Below, piece after piece: positions 41,753-50,290 of a DNA stretch of 64,000 nucleotides. The DNA lies in contig NZ_CP023563.1 of the NCBI RefSeq assembly GCF_002407185.1, forward strand, positions 930,001 to 994,000, in the 5' to 3' direction. Origin of the DNA: Brachybacterium vulturis. GTDB lineage: Bacteria; Actinomycetota; Actinomycetes; Actinomycetales; Dermabacteraceae. Below the pieces are notes generated by a model. That model was not told the DNA's origin, ran no database searches, and saw nothing but the letters and a program-made list of their open reading frames with translations. The position numbers and the translations under genes are program-made. Within the stretch, counting starts at the first letter, position 1. The number at the start of each line of letters is the position of its first letter.

Positions 41753-42979
41753 TCAGGCGATGCGGGTGCCCGCGCCCAGGCGCCGGATCGGCACCGCGAG
41801 CCTCCACACCGCCACCGCCAGGGACAGGCCGCCGCCGATCATCCACAGCCCCAGGCCCATCGGCCAGACCGGCCGGTCCGGGGCCTCGGCGAGATGCTCG
41901 GGATAGCCCTCCTGACCCGGCTCGCAGAAGTTGCTGTGCGCCGGATGGGTGATGGTGGCGGCGGTGCGGACGCCCGTCTTCAGCAGACGCAGCACATCGG
42001 GGTCCTCGCCGTTGCCGCCCCCGTACCAGGTGTCCGCGGGCAGCGGCGGGGCCGCCTCGGCCAGCAGCACCACCGGGTTGCCCCACAGCAGCGGCATGCT
42101 CAGATCGATCCGCGGCACCGAGTCGGTGCGGGTCACCGCCACGCAGCGCCCCGCCTCCGCACCGTCGGAGGACAGGTAGGCCGAGCTGTACCGGGTGACC
42201 TCCCGCTCCTGCTCGAGGAAGATCGCCGAGCTGCCCCAGGCGATCGGCAGCACCACCGTCACCCCGAACACGATCACGTACGCCAGCACCACCGAGCCCA
42301 GCTGCCGCTGGGTCACCGCGGAGAGCCCCAGCCCGACAGCGGTCACGCACAGCGTGAGCAGCCCGATCACCAGCACCACGCGCAGGAAGTACAGCGGGCC
42401 GATCCCGCCCAGCAGCGCGATCGGCACCACCGACGGCAGCGCGAGCACCAGGAAGGCGAGACCGGTGAGGAAACCGGCCAGCAGCTTGCCCAGCGCGATC
42501 TCCAGCGGGCTGAGCAGGCTCGCCTGCAGCGTCGCGAGCGTCCCCGCGGTGCGGTCGCCGTTGATCGACCCGGCCGAGAGCGCCGGCACCACCAGCAGCA
42601 TCGCGAACAGCACCAGGATGATCTGCAGGCTGAAGATCATCGCGGCGACCGGCTCCAGGCCGTCCCACTGCGCGGTGTACAGCGTCGGCGCCAGTCCCAG
42701 CACCCCGATGCCCAGCAGCACCAGGGTCCACACGGTGAGCGCCACGTACCAGCGCACCGACCGCAGCCGCTGGCGCAGCTCGAGCGAGGTCACCAGCCAC
42801 AGCCCCCGGGGGCGCAGCGCGAGGGTGCCGTTCAGGGCGTGGCTGCGGCCCCCGGGGGAGCGGTTGTCGCGGGAGTGCGCGGCGGAGGAGCGGTCCTCGG
42901 GACCGCCGGCCCCGCTCGGGCGACCGGCAGGGGCGCCGGGCCCGGGCTGCCCGCTCGGTGGCGTCGCCGGCGTGCTCAT
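41753..42979 (-). CDS. ABC-2 type transporter permease
   Basis: 408-residue membrane subunit. A disordered N-terminal segment of about 50 residues precedes LELRQRLRSVRWYVALTVWT, the amphipathic elbow helix and first span of ABC-2 permeases, then SAGSINGDRTAGTLATLQ and LSPLEIALGKLLAGF, conserved in this family. A large extracytoplasmic loop (about 240-360) with two Cys precedes the last helix. Start at 42979 overlaps the ATPase stop by one base (TGATG). Substrate unknown; homologues export antibiotics, lipids or proteins. Confidence 0.85.
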   Translation of the reverse strand: MSTPATPPSGQPGPGAPAGRPSGAGGPEDRSSAAHSRDNRSPGGRSHALNGTLALRPRGLWLVTSLELRQRLRSVRWYVALTVWTLVLLGIGVLGLAPTLYTAQWDGLEPVAAMIFSLQIILVLFAMLLVVPALSAGSINGDRTAGTLATLQASLLSPLEIALGKLLAGFLTGLAFLVLALPSVVPIALLGGIGPLYFLRVVLVIGLLTLCVTAVGLGLSAVTQRQLGSVVLAYVIVFGVTVVLPIAWGSSAIFLEQEREVTRYSSAYLSSDGAEAGRCVAVTRTDSVPRIDLSMPLLWGNPVVLLAEAAPPLPADTWYGGGNGEDPDVLRLLKTGVRTAATITHPAHSNFCEPGQEGYPEHLAEAPDRPVWPMGLGLWMIGGGLSLAVAVWRLAVPIRRLGAGTRIA

Positions 42980-44148
42980 CACAGGGCTCCTTCCCGGTGG
43001 GCGGCGTCCGAGGCGAGATAGGCGGCCTCGAGCCGTCCGCTGGCCGGACCGAAGCCGATCACCTGCGCATCGGCGGTGGTGAGGTCCCTCAGCAGTCGTG
43101 CGGCGGTCGCCTCGTCGGGCAGCTGCACGAGCACCTCGGCATGGCCCGAGGCGGTGCGCTCCGGACCGAGCACCTCGTCGTGCAACACCCCGAGACTGCT
43201 CAGCGCCTCGACCAGCCGCTGCTGATGCAGGGACGCGATCCGCCAGGGCCGGGGCCGAGCGGCCAGGTCGCGCACGCTCGAGGCATCCACCACCCGCCCG
43301 GCGTCCATGAACACGACGTGGTCGGCCATCTCCTCGAGCTCGGTGAGGATGTGGCTGGAGATCAGCACGGTGGTCCCGGTGGCCGCGAGCGATCGCACCA
43401 CCTGCAGCAGGCGGCGTCGGGAGGCGGGGTCGAGCCCGGAGGCGGGCTCGTCGAGGATCAGCACCGAGGGGGCGTGTATCAGTGCACGGGCCAGTCCCAG
43501 CCGTTGCTTCTGGCCGCGGGAGAGCACATGCGCGGGCTGCTGGGCGAGGGAGTCCAGATCCATCAGGTGCAGCAGGTCGTCGATCCGCTGGCGCCGCTGT
43601 GCGCTGGGCAGGAAGTAGGCGCGGGCCACCACCTCGAGCACCTCCGCCACGCGCAGGGAGTCCCAGGCCCCGAACTGGTCCGGCATCCAGCCCACGCTCG
43701 CCCGCACGCTCGGGGAGTCGACCGCCGGATCCACCCCGCCGATCAGCACCCGGCCCGAGTCCGGGGACAGCAGTGAGGCGAGCATCAGCATCAACGTCGA
43801 CTTGCCGCAGCCGTTGGGCCCCACCAGCGCCGTCACCGCCCCGCGCGGCGCGGTGAAGCTCAGGTCCAGCACCGCCTGCACACTGCCGAAGGCACGGGAG
43901 ACGTGCTCGGCGACGATTCCGGGTGCGGAGCCCGGGGGAGCGGGGTTCCCGGGAGCTGCGGCAGGGACGGATCCCCCGGAGGGGCCGGGCGGGGACGCGA
44001 GCTGCGGTGCGAGGCCATCTGTCCCCGTGGCGCGGTAGGCGTAGCCGTTCCCGGCATATCCCTCCTGCGGACCCCGGCCCTCCTGCGGATTCCGGCCCTC
44101 CTGCGGACCCCGGCCCGTACCCCCGCTCGGGGAGGTGTGCTGTGTCAT
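42979..44148 (-). CDS. ABC-2 type transporter ATP-binding protein
   Basis: 389-residue ATPase partner of the following permease. Walker A GPNGCGKST, signature LSRGQKQR and Walker B LILDEPASGLD are canonical, with SSHILTELEEMADH after it. A C-terminal domain of about 90 residues, typical of drug/lantibiotic exporters, follows. The first 85 residues are low-complexity with GPQEGR-type repeats (18-bp DNA units near 44068-44120). ATG at 44148 lies 6 bases after a CACTCT box (leaderless); ATG at 44154 is the alternative. Confidence 0.88.
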   Translation of the reverse strand: MTQHTSPSGGTGRGPQEGRNPQEGRGPQEGYAGNGYAYRATGTDGLAPQLASPPGPSGGSVPAAAPGNPAPPGSAPGIVAEHVSRAFGSVQAVLDLSFTAPRGAVTALVGPNGCGKSTLMLMLASLLSPDSGRVLIGGVDPAVDSPSVRASVGWMPDQFGAWDSLRVAEVLEVVARAYFLPSAQRRQRIDDLLHLMDLDSLAQQPAHVLSRGQKQRLGLARALIHAPSVLILDEPASGLDPASRRRLLQVVRSLAATGTTVLISSHILTELEEMADHVVFMDAGRVVDASSVRDLAARPRPWRIASLHQQRLVEALSSLGVLHDEVLGPERTASGHAEVLVQLPDEATAARLLRDLTTADAQVIGFGPASGRLEAAYLASDAAHREGAL

Positions 44149-44242
44149 GTGCATAGAGTGGCATGCCGGCACCGGGCGCGGGAGGGACCTGCGCGCACGG
44201 TCCGCGCACGATCTGTGGGGAAGTGGTGGAGGTGCGTGGTCG

Positions 44243-44306
44243 GGTACTGGCGCGGCAGCGATGACTACGGCGATATCTCCGCAGAGGTCGCCGTGAGGCC
44301 AGTACC
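44243..44306. repeat. intergenic palindromic element, copy 3
   Basis: Outer stem GGTACTGGC (44243-44251) / GCCAGTACC (44298-44306), inner stem CGGCGA (44268-44273) / TCGCCG (44288-44293), centre with GATATC. It lies just past the stop of the sugar-binding protein gene, before the ABC-2 ATPase promoter. Layout and arms match copies at 1538 and 24304, though the middle sequence has diverged. Confidence 0.55.
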
Positions 44307-44357
44307 TGACGGTGTACGACCCCCGCACTCGCTGGCTCCGCGCACCAGCGGCCGGTC

Positions 44358-45710
44358 TCACCCGGCCATGGCGGCGTTGCCCTCCTCCTGCGCCTGCGGG
44401 ATGCCCTCCTCGGCGGTGAGCCGGCCGATGAAGACCTCCTGGAAGATGGGCATCACGGCGGTCAGACCGGCGTTGGCGCGAGCGCCGGTGTCGGCCTCCG
44501 CGGCGTTCTTCGCAGCCTCCACGAACACGCTGACGTCCACGCCCTTCTCGTCCCAGAAGGAGATGAACGCGTCCTGCGCCTCCACGTGGCCGGGGAAGGC
44601 GACGCCCTTCTCGGCCAGAGGCAGCTGCCCCTCCTTGGAGCCCAGCCAGGTCAGCAGCTCGGTGATACCGGCCTGCTGGGCCGTCTCGGCCTGCGCATTG
44701 CCCACCGCGACCACGCCATGGACCAGCGACTTCGCTCCGGCCGGGCCGGCCACCGGCGCCGCCAGCGCCCACTCGAAGGAATCTGCCACGCCCTCGGAGA
44801 TCGGCAGCAGGTTGTAGGGGCCGGACTGGAACAGGCCGAGCTTGCCCTGGGTGAACAGGTCGCGGGTGAAGTCGCCGTTCTCATTGGTGTCGGCGGCGCT
44901 CGGGGCGACGTGCTCGACGTTGATCAGGTCCGCCATGTACCCGAACGCCTCGATGCCCTCGGGGGAGGCGAAGACGTACTTGTCGTCCTCCTGCCACTGG
45001 GCGCCGTTGGAGGCCAGCATCGGGCCGATGATCGCCTGGCGGTCGGCCTGCGAGTTGAAGCCGAACTGCTCGCGGGAGTCGACGTCGAAGCCGTCCTCGC
45101 CCGGGTGCCTGCCGGCGCCGTCGACGGTCAGCGCGGTCCCGGCGTCGCGCAGCGGATCGCTCTCCGCAGTGGGGTCGAAGGCGAGGGCCGAGGGGTCCAC
45201 GCCCGCCTCCTCGACCAGTGCTGTGTTGTAGAACAGGGCGATCGAGTCCCAGATCTGCGGGACGCCCCAGAGGCCGCCATCGCGGGTGTAGAGGTCCACC
45301 ACGGACTGCTCCCACTGGGCGGCGCCGTCGGGGATCACCTGGTTGATGTCCAGCAGCGCCTCGGAGTCCTTGTACTGGACATAGTTCGCGGAGTTCATCC
45401 AGTACACGTCCGCCGCATCACCGCTGGCCACGTCCAGCGGCAGGCGCGTCCAGTAGTCACCCCACGGCACCACGTCGATGGTCACGTCCCAGCCGCTGGC
45501 CTCGGTGAACGCGGCGAACGACTCCTCGTAGGCGGGCACCGCGTTCTGGTCCCAGAGCCGGAAGGTCAGCGTGCCCGCGCCCCCGCCGGAGCCGCCGTCG
45601 CTGCCGCCCGCACCGCCGTCACCGCCGTCGCTGGAGGGGGAGCAGGCCGCGGCGGTGCCGAGCAGGCCGGCGGCGGCGAAGGACGAGAGGAGAGTACGAC
45701 GCTTGAGCAT
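44358..45710 (-). CDS. carbohydrate ABC transporter substrate-binding lipoprotein
   Basis: 450-residue extracytoplasmic sugar receptor of the MalE-like cluster. The lipobox is LLGTAAAC with lipidated Cys23, followed by a Gly/Ser/Asp-rich linker and LTFRLWDQNAVPAYEESF, the first beta-alpha unit. LPLDVASGDAADVYWMN and GVPQIWDSIALFYNTALVE are typical ligand-lobe segments. It is the last gene of a permease-permease-receptor operon; no ATPase is present, so a shared MsiK-type ATPase is likely. AAGGAG six bases before the ATG. Confidence 0.92.
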   Translation of the reverse strand: MLKRRTLLSSFAAAGLLGTAAACSPSSDGGDGGAGGSDGGSGGGAGTLTFRLWDQNAVPAYEESFAAFTEASGWDVTIDVVPWGDYWTRLPLDVASGDAADVYWMNSANYVQYKDSEALLDINQVIPDGAAQWEQSVVDLYTRDGGLWGVPQIWDSIALFYNTALVEEAGVDPSALAFDPTAESDPLRDAGTALTVDGAGRHPGEDGFDVDSREQFGFNSQADRQAIIGPMLASNGAQWQEDDKYVFASPEGIEAFGYMADLINVEHVAPSAADTNENGDFTRDLFTQGKLGLFQSGPYNLLPISEGVADSFEWALAAPVAGPAGAKSLVHGVVAVGNAQAETAQQAGITELLTWLGSKEGQLPLAEKGVAFPGHVEAQDAFISFWDEKGVDVSVFVEAAKNAAEADTGARANAGLTAVMPIFQEVFIGRLTAEEGIPQAQEEGNAAMAG

Positions 45711-45797
45711 GGAGTGCTCCTTCCAGGGGGACGTGTGGTCCCATCATCAACCATCCGCGCAGGCGATGGGGGCACGGATGTCCCCGCATGACACCGG

Positions 45798-46751
45798 TCA
45801 GCGCAGCGTGGTGTCGCCGACGGAGCGGGTGATCTGCTTCTGGAACACGATCATCAGCAGCACCAGCGGCAGCATCGCCAGCGTCGTCCCCGCCATCACC
45901 AGCGTCCAGTTGTTGTTGTACTGCGACTGCAGGGCGGAGGTCGCCACCGTGATCACCCGCCACTGGGGGCCCGACGTGATCACCATCGGCCACATGAAGT
46001 TGTTCCAGTGGGTGACCACGGTGATCAGCACGAGCGTGACGATGATCGGCCGGTTCAGCGGCACCACCAGGTGCCACAGCAGGCGCAGGGTGCCCGCGCC
46101 GTCGATCCGCATCGCGTCCATCAGCTCGCCGGGCACGCCGCGGAAGTTCTCCCGCAGCAGGAAGATCGCGTAGGGGGAGCCGAGCACGAAGGGCAGCACC
46201 AGCGCCCAGAAGGTGTTGCGCAGCCCCACTTCGCTCATCATCAGGTACAGCGGCACCACCACCACCACCTGCGGCACCATCAGCGTCGCCACGTACACCC
46301 AGAACAGCAGGTCACGGCCAGGGAAGCGGAGCTGGGCGAAGGCATAGGCGGCCAGGACCGAGAAGACCATCTGACCCGCCAGGATCACCGCGACCATCTG
46401 CACGGTGACGACCACCGGGGTCACGAAGCCGTCCTGGCCGGCGGACGGCGTGAACAGCCCCAGGAAGTTCTCCAGCACCGCCGGCGCCGGGATCGCCAGC
46501 GGGCCCTGCTGCGCGAACTGCTGCGTGGAGGTGAACGCCGTCATCACGGAGAACAGGAAAGGGCCCAGCGTCAGCACTGCGGCGACGGCGAGCACCAGAT
46601 AGGTGGCGAGGTGGGCGAGCAGCCGCCGCAGCAGCAGCGAGCCGGGAAGGGCTCGCGGCCGAGGGGACGGGTTGCGCCCGTCGGCCGGGGTGCCCGGGGA
46701 GCGCGCCGGGGGAGCTGAGGCGGCGGTGCGGGGTGCGGGGTCGATGGTCAT
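45798..46751 (-). CDS. carbohydrate ABC transporter permease (MalG-like)
   Basis: 317-residue inner-membrane subunit with six helices. The EAA loop, which docks the ATPase, reads ELMDAMRIDGAGTLRLLWHL; family landmarks FVYVATLMVPQ-type (LLFWVYVATLMVPQV) and YAIFLLRENFR precede it. A polar proline-rich N-terminal tail of about 35 residues is unusual. GGAGGAG before the ATG at 46751, 14 bases after the upstream permease stop. Same operon as the receptor gene downstream. Confidence 0.92.
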   Translation of the reverse strand: MTIDPAPRTAASAPPARSPGTPADGRNPSPRPRALPGSLLLRRLLAHLATYLVLAVAAVLTLGPFLFSVMTAFTSTQQFAQQGPLAIPAPAVLENFLGLFTPSAGQDGFVTPVVVTVQMVAVILAGQMVFSVLAAYAFAQLRFPGRDLLFWVYVATLMVPQVVVVVPLYLMMSEVGLRNTFWALVLPFVLGSPYAIFLLRENFRGVPGELMDAMRIDGAGTLRLLWHLVVPLNRPIIVTLVLITVVTHWNNFMWPMVITSGPQWRVITVATSALQSQYNNNWTLVMAGTTLAMLPLVLLMIVFQKQITRSVGDTTLR

Positions 46752-46765
46752 CTTCTCTCCTCCTC

Positions 46766-47629
46766 TCAGCTCATGTCGTAGGTGATGCGGCGGGAGAACC
46801 AGCGCTGCTGGGCCACCGTGATCACCACCAGCAGGAGGAACAGGATCACCGCGACCGCGCTCGCGCGGCCCAGGCGGCTGGAGACGAAGGCCTCGTGGTA
46901 GATCAGCGAGGCGATCACCTCGGTGCGGTGCTGGGGTCCGCCGCCGGTGAGGGCGAAGACCATGTCGAACACCTGGAAGCTGGCCACCACCTGCGTGACC
47001 GCGAGGAAGAACGTGGTGGGCCGCAGCAGCGGGATGGTCATGAACCACAGCTGCTGGGCGGGACCGGCGCCGTCGATCCGCGCCGCCTCGTAGATCGAGC
47101 CGGGGATGCGGGTCAGGCCCGCCTGGAAGAACAGCGAGATGTAGCCGACGTTCTGCCAGATCGCCACGAATGCCACCGCGGGCAGCGCGAGGGCGGGATC
47201 GGTGAGCCACTCGATCCGCACGCCGAGGATCTGATTCAGTGCGCCGACGGACGGCTGGAAGATCCACTTCCACACCACGCCCAGCGCGAGCGGCGCGCAC
47301 ACCCAGGGGATCACCACGATCACCCGCACGACGGCCGAGCCCGGCAGGGCCCGCACCAGCTGGGTGGCGAGGATCAGCCCCAGCGCCAGCGAGAGCGGCA
47401 CCGAGATCAGGGTGAAGATCCCGGTGACCAGCAGTGAGTTCGCCAGCGCGCCGTCGCTCAGCAGGGTCCGGTAGTTCTCCAGCCCGAGGAACTGCCGGGT
47501 GCCCAGCAGATCCCAACGGAACAGGGAGACGACGAAGGCGAGCAGCACCGGCAGGATCAGGAAGGCGCTCACACCGATCAGGCTGGGGGCGATCAGCAGC
47601 CACCCCAGCAGGGGCCGACGGGCGTTCAT
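46766..47629 (-). CDS. carbohydrate ABC transporter permease (MalF-like)
   Basis: 287-residue inner-membrane subunit with six helices and EAA loop SIYEAARIDGAGPAQQLWFM. PSLIGVSAFLILPVLLAF at the start and FALTGGGPQHRTEVIASLIY near the end are typical of MalF/UgpA-type permeases. First gene of its operon. A TATACC -10 box on this strand (47705-47700) suggests a transcription start about 65 bases upstream of the ATG. Confidence 0.92.
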   Translation of the reverse strand: MNARRPLLGWLLIAPSLIGVSAFLILPVLLAFVVSLFRWDLLGTRQFLGLENYRTLLSDGALANSLLVTGIFTLISVPLSLALGLILATQLVRALPGSAVVRVIVVIPWVCAPLALGVVWKWIFQPSVGALNQILGVRIEWLTDPALALPAVAFVAIWQNVGYISLFFQAGLTRIPGSIYEAARIDGAGPAQQLWFMTIPLLRPTTFFLAVTQVVASFQVFDMVFALTGGGPQHRTEVIASLIYHEAFVSSRLGRASAVAVILFLLLVVITVAQQRWFSRRITYDMS

Positions 47630-47782
47630 CGATCACGGCCCCGGGCGCGGCTCCAGCCCTGGCCCCGGTGCGGCGAAGGAGGAGGAGTCACCAGCACACG
47701 GTATAGCAGGCGGATGGAGGGTGGACTGGTCAGGAGCCGCGGCCTGGCCCTGCCTGGCTCTGTCGGGCCCTGTGCTGCGGGC

Positions 47783-47846
47783 CGCCGCGGACACGGATCC
47801 CCTTTCGGCCCGGCCGGGCTGGCCCGCCGCGGACACGGATCCCCTT
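47783..47846. repeat. direct repeat upstream of nadE
   Basis: A 22-bp sequence beginning CGCCGCGGACACGGATCC occurs at 47783-47804 and again at 47825-47846, a 42-base period, in the non-coding interval between the divergent sugar permease and nadE genes. It contains a BamHI-like GGATCC and a CCGCGG core. It may be a regulator site pair or a simple duplication. Confidence 0.55.
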
Positions 47847-47919
47847 CCGGCCGGCCTGGACCCGTGGGCGGAGCGGGCGGCGTCCCCCTCGAGGACGGGG
47901 GCTCGATTACGCTCGGCCC

Positions 47920-50121
47920 ATGAGCTCAGCGACGGATCCCGCAGCCCGCGGCGCAGCGGCCACCGACCCCCACGCCAGCATCTACGACCACGGCTTCGTG
48001 CGCGTGGCGGCGGTGACCCTGCCGGTCGCGCTCGCCGATCCCGCCACCAACGCCGAGCGCCACCTCGACATGCTGGCCGAGCTCGACGAGCAGCAGGTGG
48101 GCGTGGCGGTCTTCCCCGAGCTGTCGCTGACCGGGTACTCGCTGGAGGACCTGGTGATGCAGGAGCCGCTGCTGGACGCGGCCGAGCGGGCCCTGGCCGG
48201 CCTGGTCGAGGCCAGCCGCGAGCTGATGCCGCTGATCGTGGTCGGCGCCCCGCTGCGCGCCACCGACCGCAGCCGGGTGTTCAACTGCGCGGTCACCATC
48301 CACCGCGGCGAGATCCTCGGCATCCACCCCAAGCAGAACCTCGCCACCTACCGCGAGTTCTACGAGCGCCGGTGGTACGCCCCCGGGGACGACGCGGACG
48401 GTGTGGGCGTCAGCGTGCTCGGCGGCGAGCACGTGCTGACTCCGCACTCCCTGATCACGGTGCCGGATGTGCCGGGGCTGAAGGTGTTCGTGGAGATCTG
48501 CGAGGACATGTGGGTGCCGATCCCCCCGTCGGCCGAGGCCGCGCTCGCCGGCGCCACCGTGATCGCCAACCTCTCGGGCTCACCGATCACCGTCGGCCGC
48601 GCGGAGGATCGCAAGCTGATGGCCCGTTCGGCCTCGGCCCGCTGTCAGGCGGCCTACGTCTATGCCGCCGCGGGGGAGGGGGAGTCCACCACGGATCTCG
48701 CCTGGGACGGCCAGACCTTCGTGTACGAGTGCGGTGACCTGCTGGGCGAGTCCGAGCGCTTCCCGCAGGGGCCGCGCGCCACGATCGTGGACGTGGACCT
48801 GGATCGGATCGTCGCCGAGCGTCGCCGCCAGAACACGGTCGACGACAACCGCCGCACCCACGCCGCCTCGCTCGAGAAGTACAGCTCGTGGGCCGCCACG
48901 AACCTGTTCGAGCCCGAGCCCTACCTGGTGTTCGACGACGAGGTGGTGGAGGCCTCCCCGGAGGATGACGCCGAGGAGATGCCGTCGGCATCCGAGGCGC
49001 GGCGTCCCGCGACCGGTCCGCTGCGCCGGCCATTGCACCGCTTCCCCTTCGTGCCCGATGACCCCACCCGCCTCGCGCAGGACAGCTACGAGGCGTTCTC
49101 CATCCAGGTCGCGGGGCTGGTGCGCCGGCTCTCCGCGATCGGCGGGGACAGGCCCGGCGGCACCCGGCCGGTGCTCGGGGTCTCCGGCGGCCTGGATTCC
49201 ACCCATGCGCTGCTGGTCTGTGCGCGGGCGATGGATCAGCTGGGCCGCGACCGCTCCGAGATCCTCGCGTTCACGATGCCGGGCTTCGCCACCACCGAGC
49301 ACACCCGCTCCAACGCCGAGCTGCTCTCACGGGCGATCGGCGCGAGCTTCGAGACGATCGACATCCGCCCCGCCTCCACCCAGATGCTGAAGGACATGGG
49401 CCACCCCGCCGGCAGCGGCGAGGAGGTCTACGACGTCACCTTCGAGAACGTCCAGGCCGGGATGCGCTACGACTACCTGTTCCGCCTGGCCAACCACCGC
49501 GGCGGCATCGTGGTGGGTACCGGGGACCTCTCCGAGCTGGCACTGGGCTGGTGCACCTACGGGGTGGGCGACCAGATGGCCCACTACGGCGTCAACGCCG
49601 GCGTGCCGAAGACCCTGATCCAGCACCTGATCCGCTGGGTGATCGCCGAGCAGCTGTTCGACCAGGAGACCGCAGACCTGCTGCAGGCGGTGCTGGACAC
49701 CGAGATCTCCCCGGAGCTGATCCCCACGAAGACGGGGGAGAAGGCGCAGTCCACCGAGGACTCGATCGGCCCCTACGCACTGCACGACTTCACGCTCTAC
49801 CACCAGCTGCGTCGCGGCTACGGCCCCGCGAAGATCGCCTTTCTCGCCCATCAGGCCTGGGGCGACGAATCCGCCGGTCAGTGGCCCGCCGGATACGCCG
49901 ACGACGACAAGCGCGCCTACTCCCGCGCCGAGATCAAGCACTGGCTGACCGTGTTCACCCGCCGCTTCTTCTCCAGCCAGTTCAAGCGCTCCGCCATGCC
50001 CAACGCACCGAAGGTGCTGGCCGGAGGGTCGCTGTCGCCGCGCGGCGACTGGCGGATGCCCTCGGACGCCACCTCGCGGGCCTGGCTTGCCGAGATCGAG
50101 CGCGAGGTGCCGGGGGAGTAG
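47920..50121 (+). CDS. nadE: glutamine-dependent NAD(+) synthetase
   Basis: 733-residue enzyme for the last step of NAD synthesis: deamido-NAD + glutamine + ATP to NAD. The nitrilase-type glutaminase domain (about 25-330) has the triad Glu67 ([10 protein letters not shown]), Lys138 (HPKQNL) and Cys194 (EICEDMW). The synthetase domain follows with P-loop SGGLDST (422-428) and [16 protein letters not shown]. Length fits the actinobacterial long form. TACGCT ends 6 bases before the ATG, so the transcript is leaderless. Confidence 0.97.
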   Translation: MSSATDPAARGAAATDPHASIYDHGFVRVAAVTLPVALADPATNAERHLDMLAELDEQQVGVAVFPELSLTGYSLEDLVMQEPLLDAAERALAGLVEASRELMPLIVVGAPLRATDRSRVFNCAVTIHRGEILGIHPKQNLATYREFYERRWYAPGDDADGVGVSVLGGEHVLTPHSLITVPDVPGLKVFVEICEDMWVPIPPSAEAALAGATVIANLSGSPITVGRAEDRKLMARSASARCQAAYVYAAAGEGESTTDLAWDGQTFVYECGDLLGESERFPQGPRATIVDVDLDRIVAERRRQNTVDDNRRTHAASLEKYSSWAATNLFEPEPYLVFDDEVVEASPEDDAEEMPSASEARRPATGPLRRPLHRFPFVPDDPTRLAQDSYEAFSIQVAGLVRRLSAIGGDRPGGTRPVLGVSGGLDSTHALLVCARAMDQLGRDRSEILAFTMPGFATTEHTRSNAELLSRAIGASFETIDIRPASTQMLKDMGHPAGSGEEVYDVTFENVQAGMRYDYLFRLANHRGGIVVGTGDLSELALGWCTYGVGDQMAHYGVNAGVPKTLIQHLIRWVIAEQLFDQETADLLQAVLDTEISPELIPTKTGEKAQSTEDSIGPYALHDFTLYHQLRRGYGPAKIAFLAHQAWGDESAGQWPAGYADDDKRAYSRAEIKHWLTVFTRRFFSSQFKRSAMPNAPKVLAGGSLSPRGDWRMPSDATSRAWLAEIEREVPGE

Positions 50122-50193
50122 GGCGCGGCTGGAGCGGGGCGGAGACCGGCCCGCCGCAGCACGGGGCGGCATCGAAGCGCGGGTCCCATCGCA

Positions 50194-50233
50194 CCGGACG
50201 CCATCAGCGAGAACTCCCGCTGATGGCGTCCGG
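50194..50233 (+). terminator. nadE terminator hairpin
   Basis: A 16-bp perfect stem (50194-50209 with 50218-50233) around an 8-base loop AGAACTCC, 72 bases after the nadE stop. No U tract. It precedes a second hairpin serving the convergent operon. Confidence 0.75.
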
Positions 50234-50244
50234 GGTCGTGCGGG

Positions 50245-50282
50245 TCCCCGGTGGGGCGAGCCAGTGCTCGCCCCACCGGGGA
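50245..50282 (-). terminator. terminator hairpin of the convergent sugar ABC operon
   Basis: A 17-bp perfect stem (50245-50261 with 50266-50282) with a CAGT tetraloop, starting 8 bases after the stop codon of the substrate-binding gene on the minus strand. No U tract. Confidence 0.75.
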
Positions 50283-50290
50283 ACAGTGAC

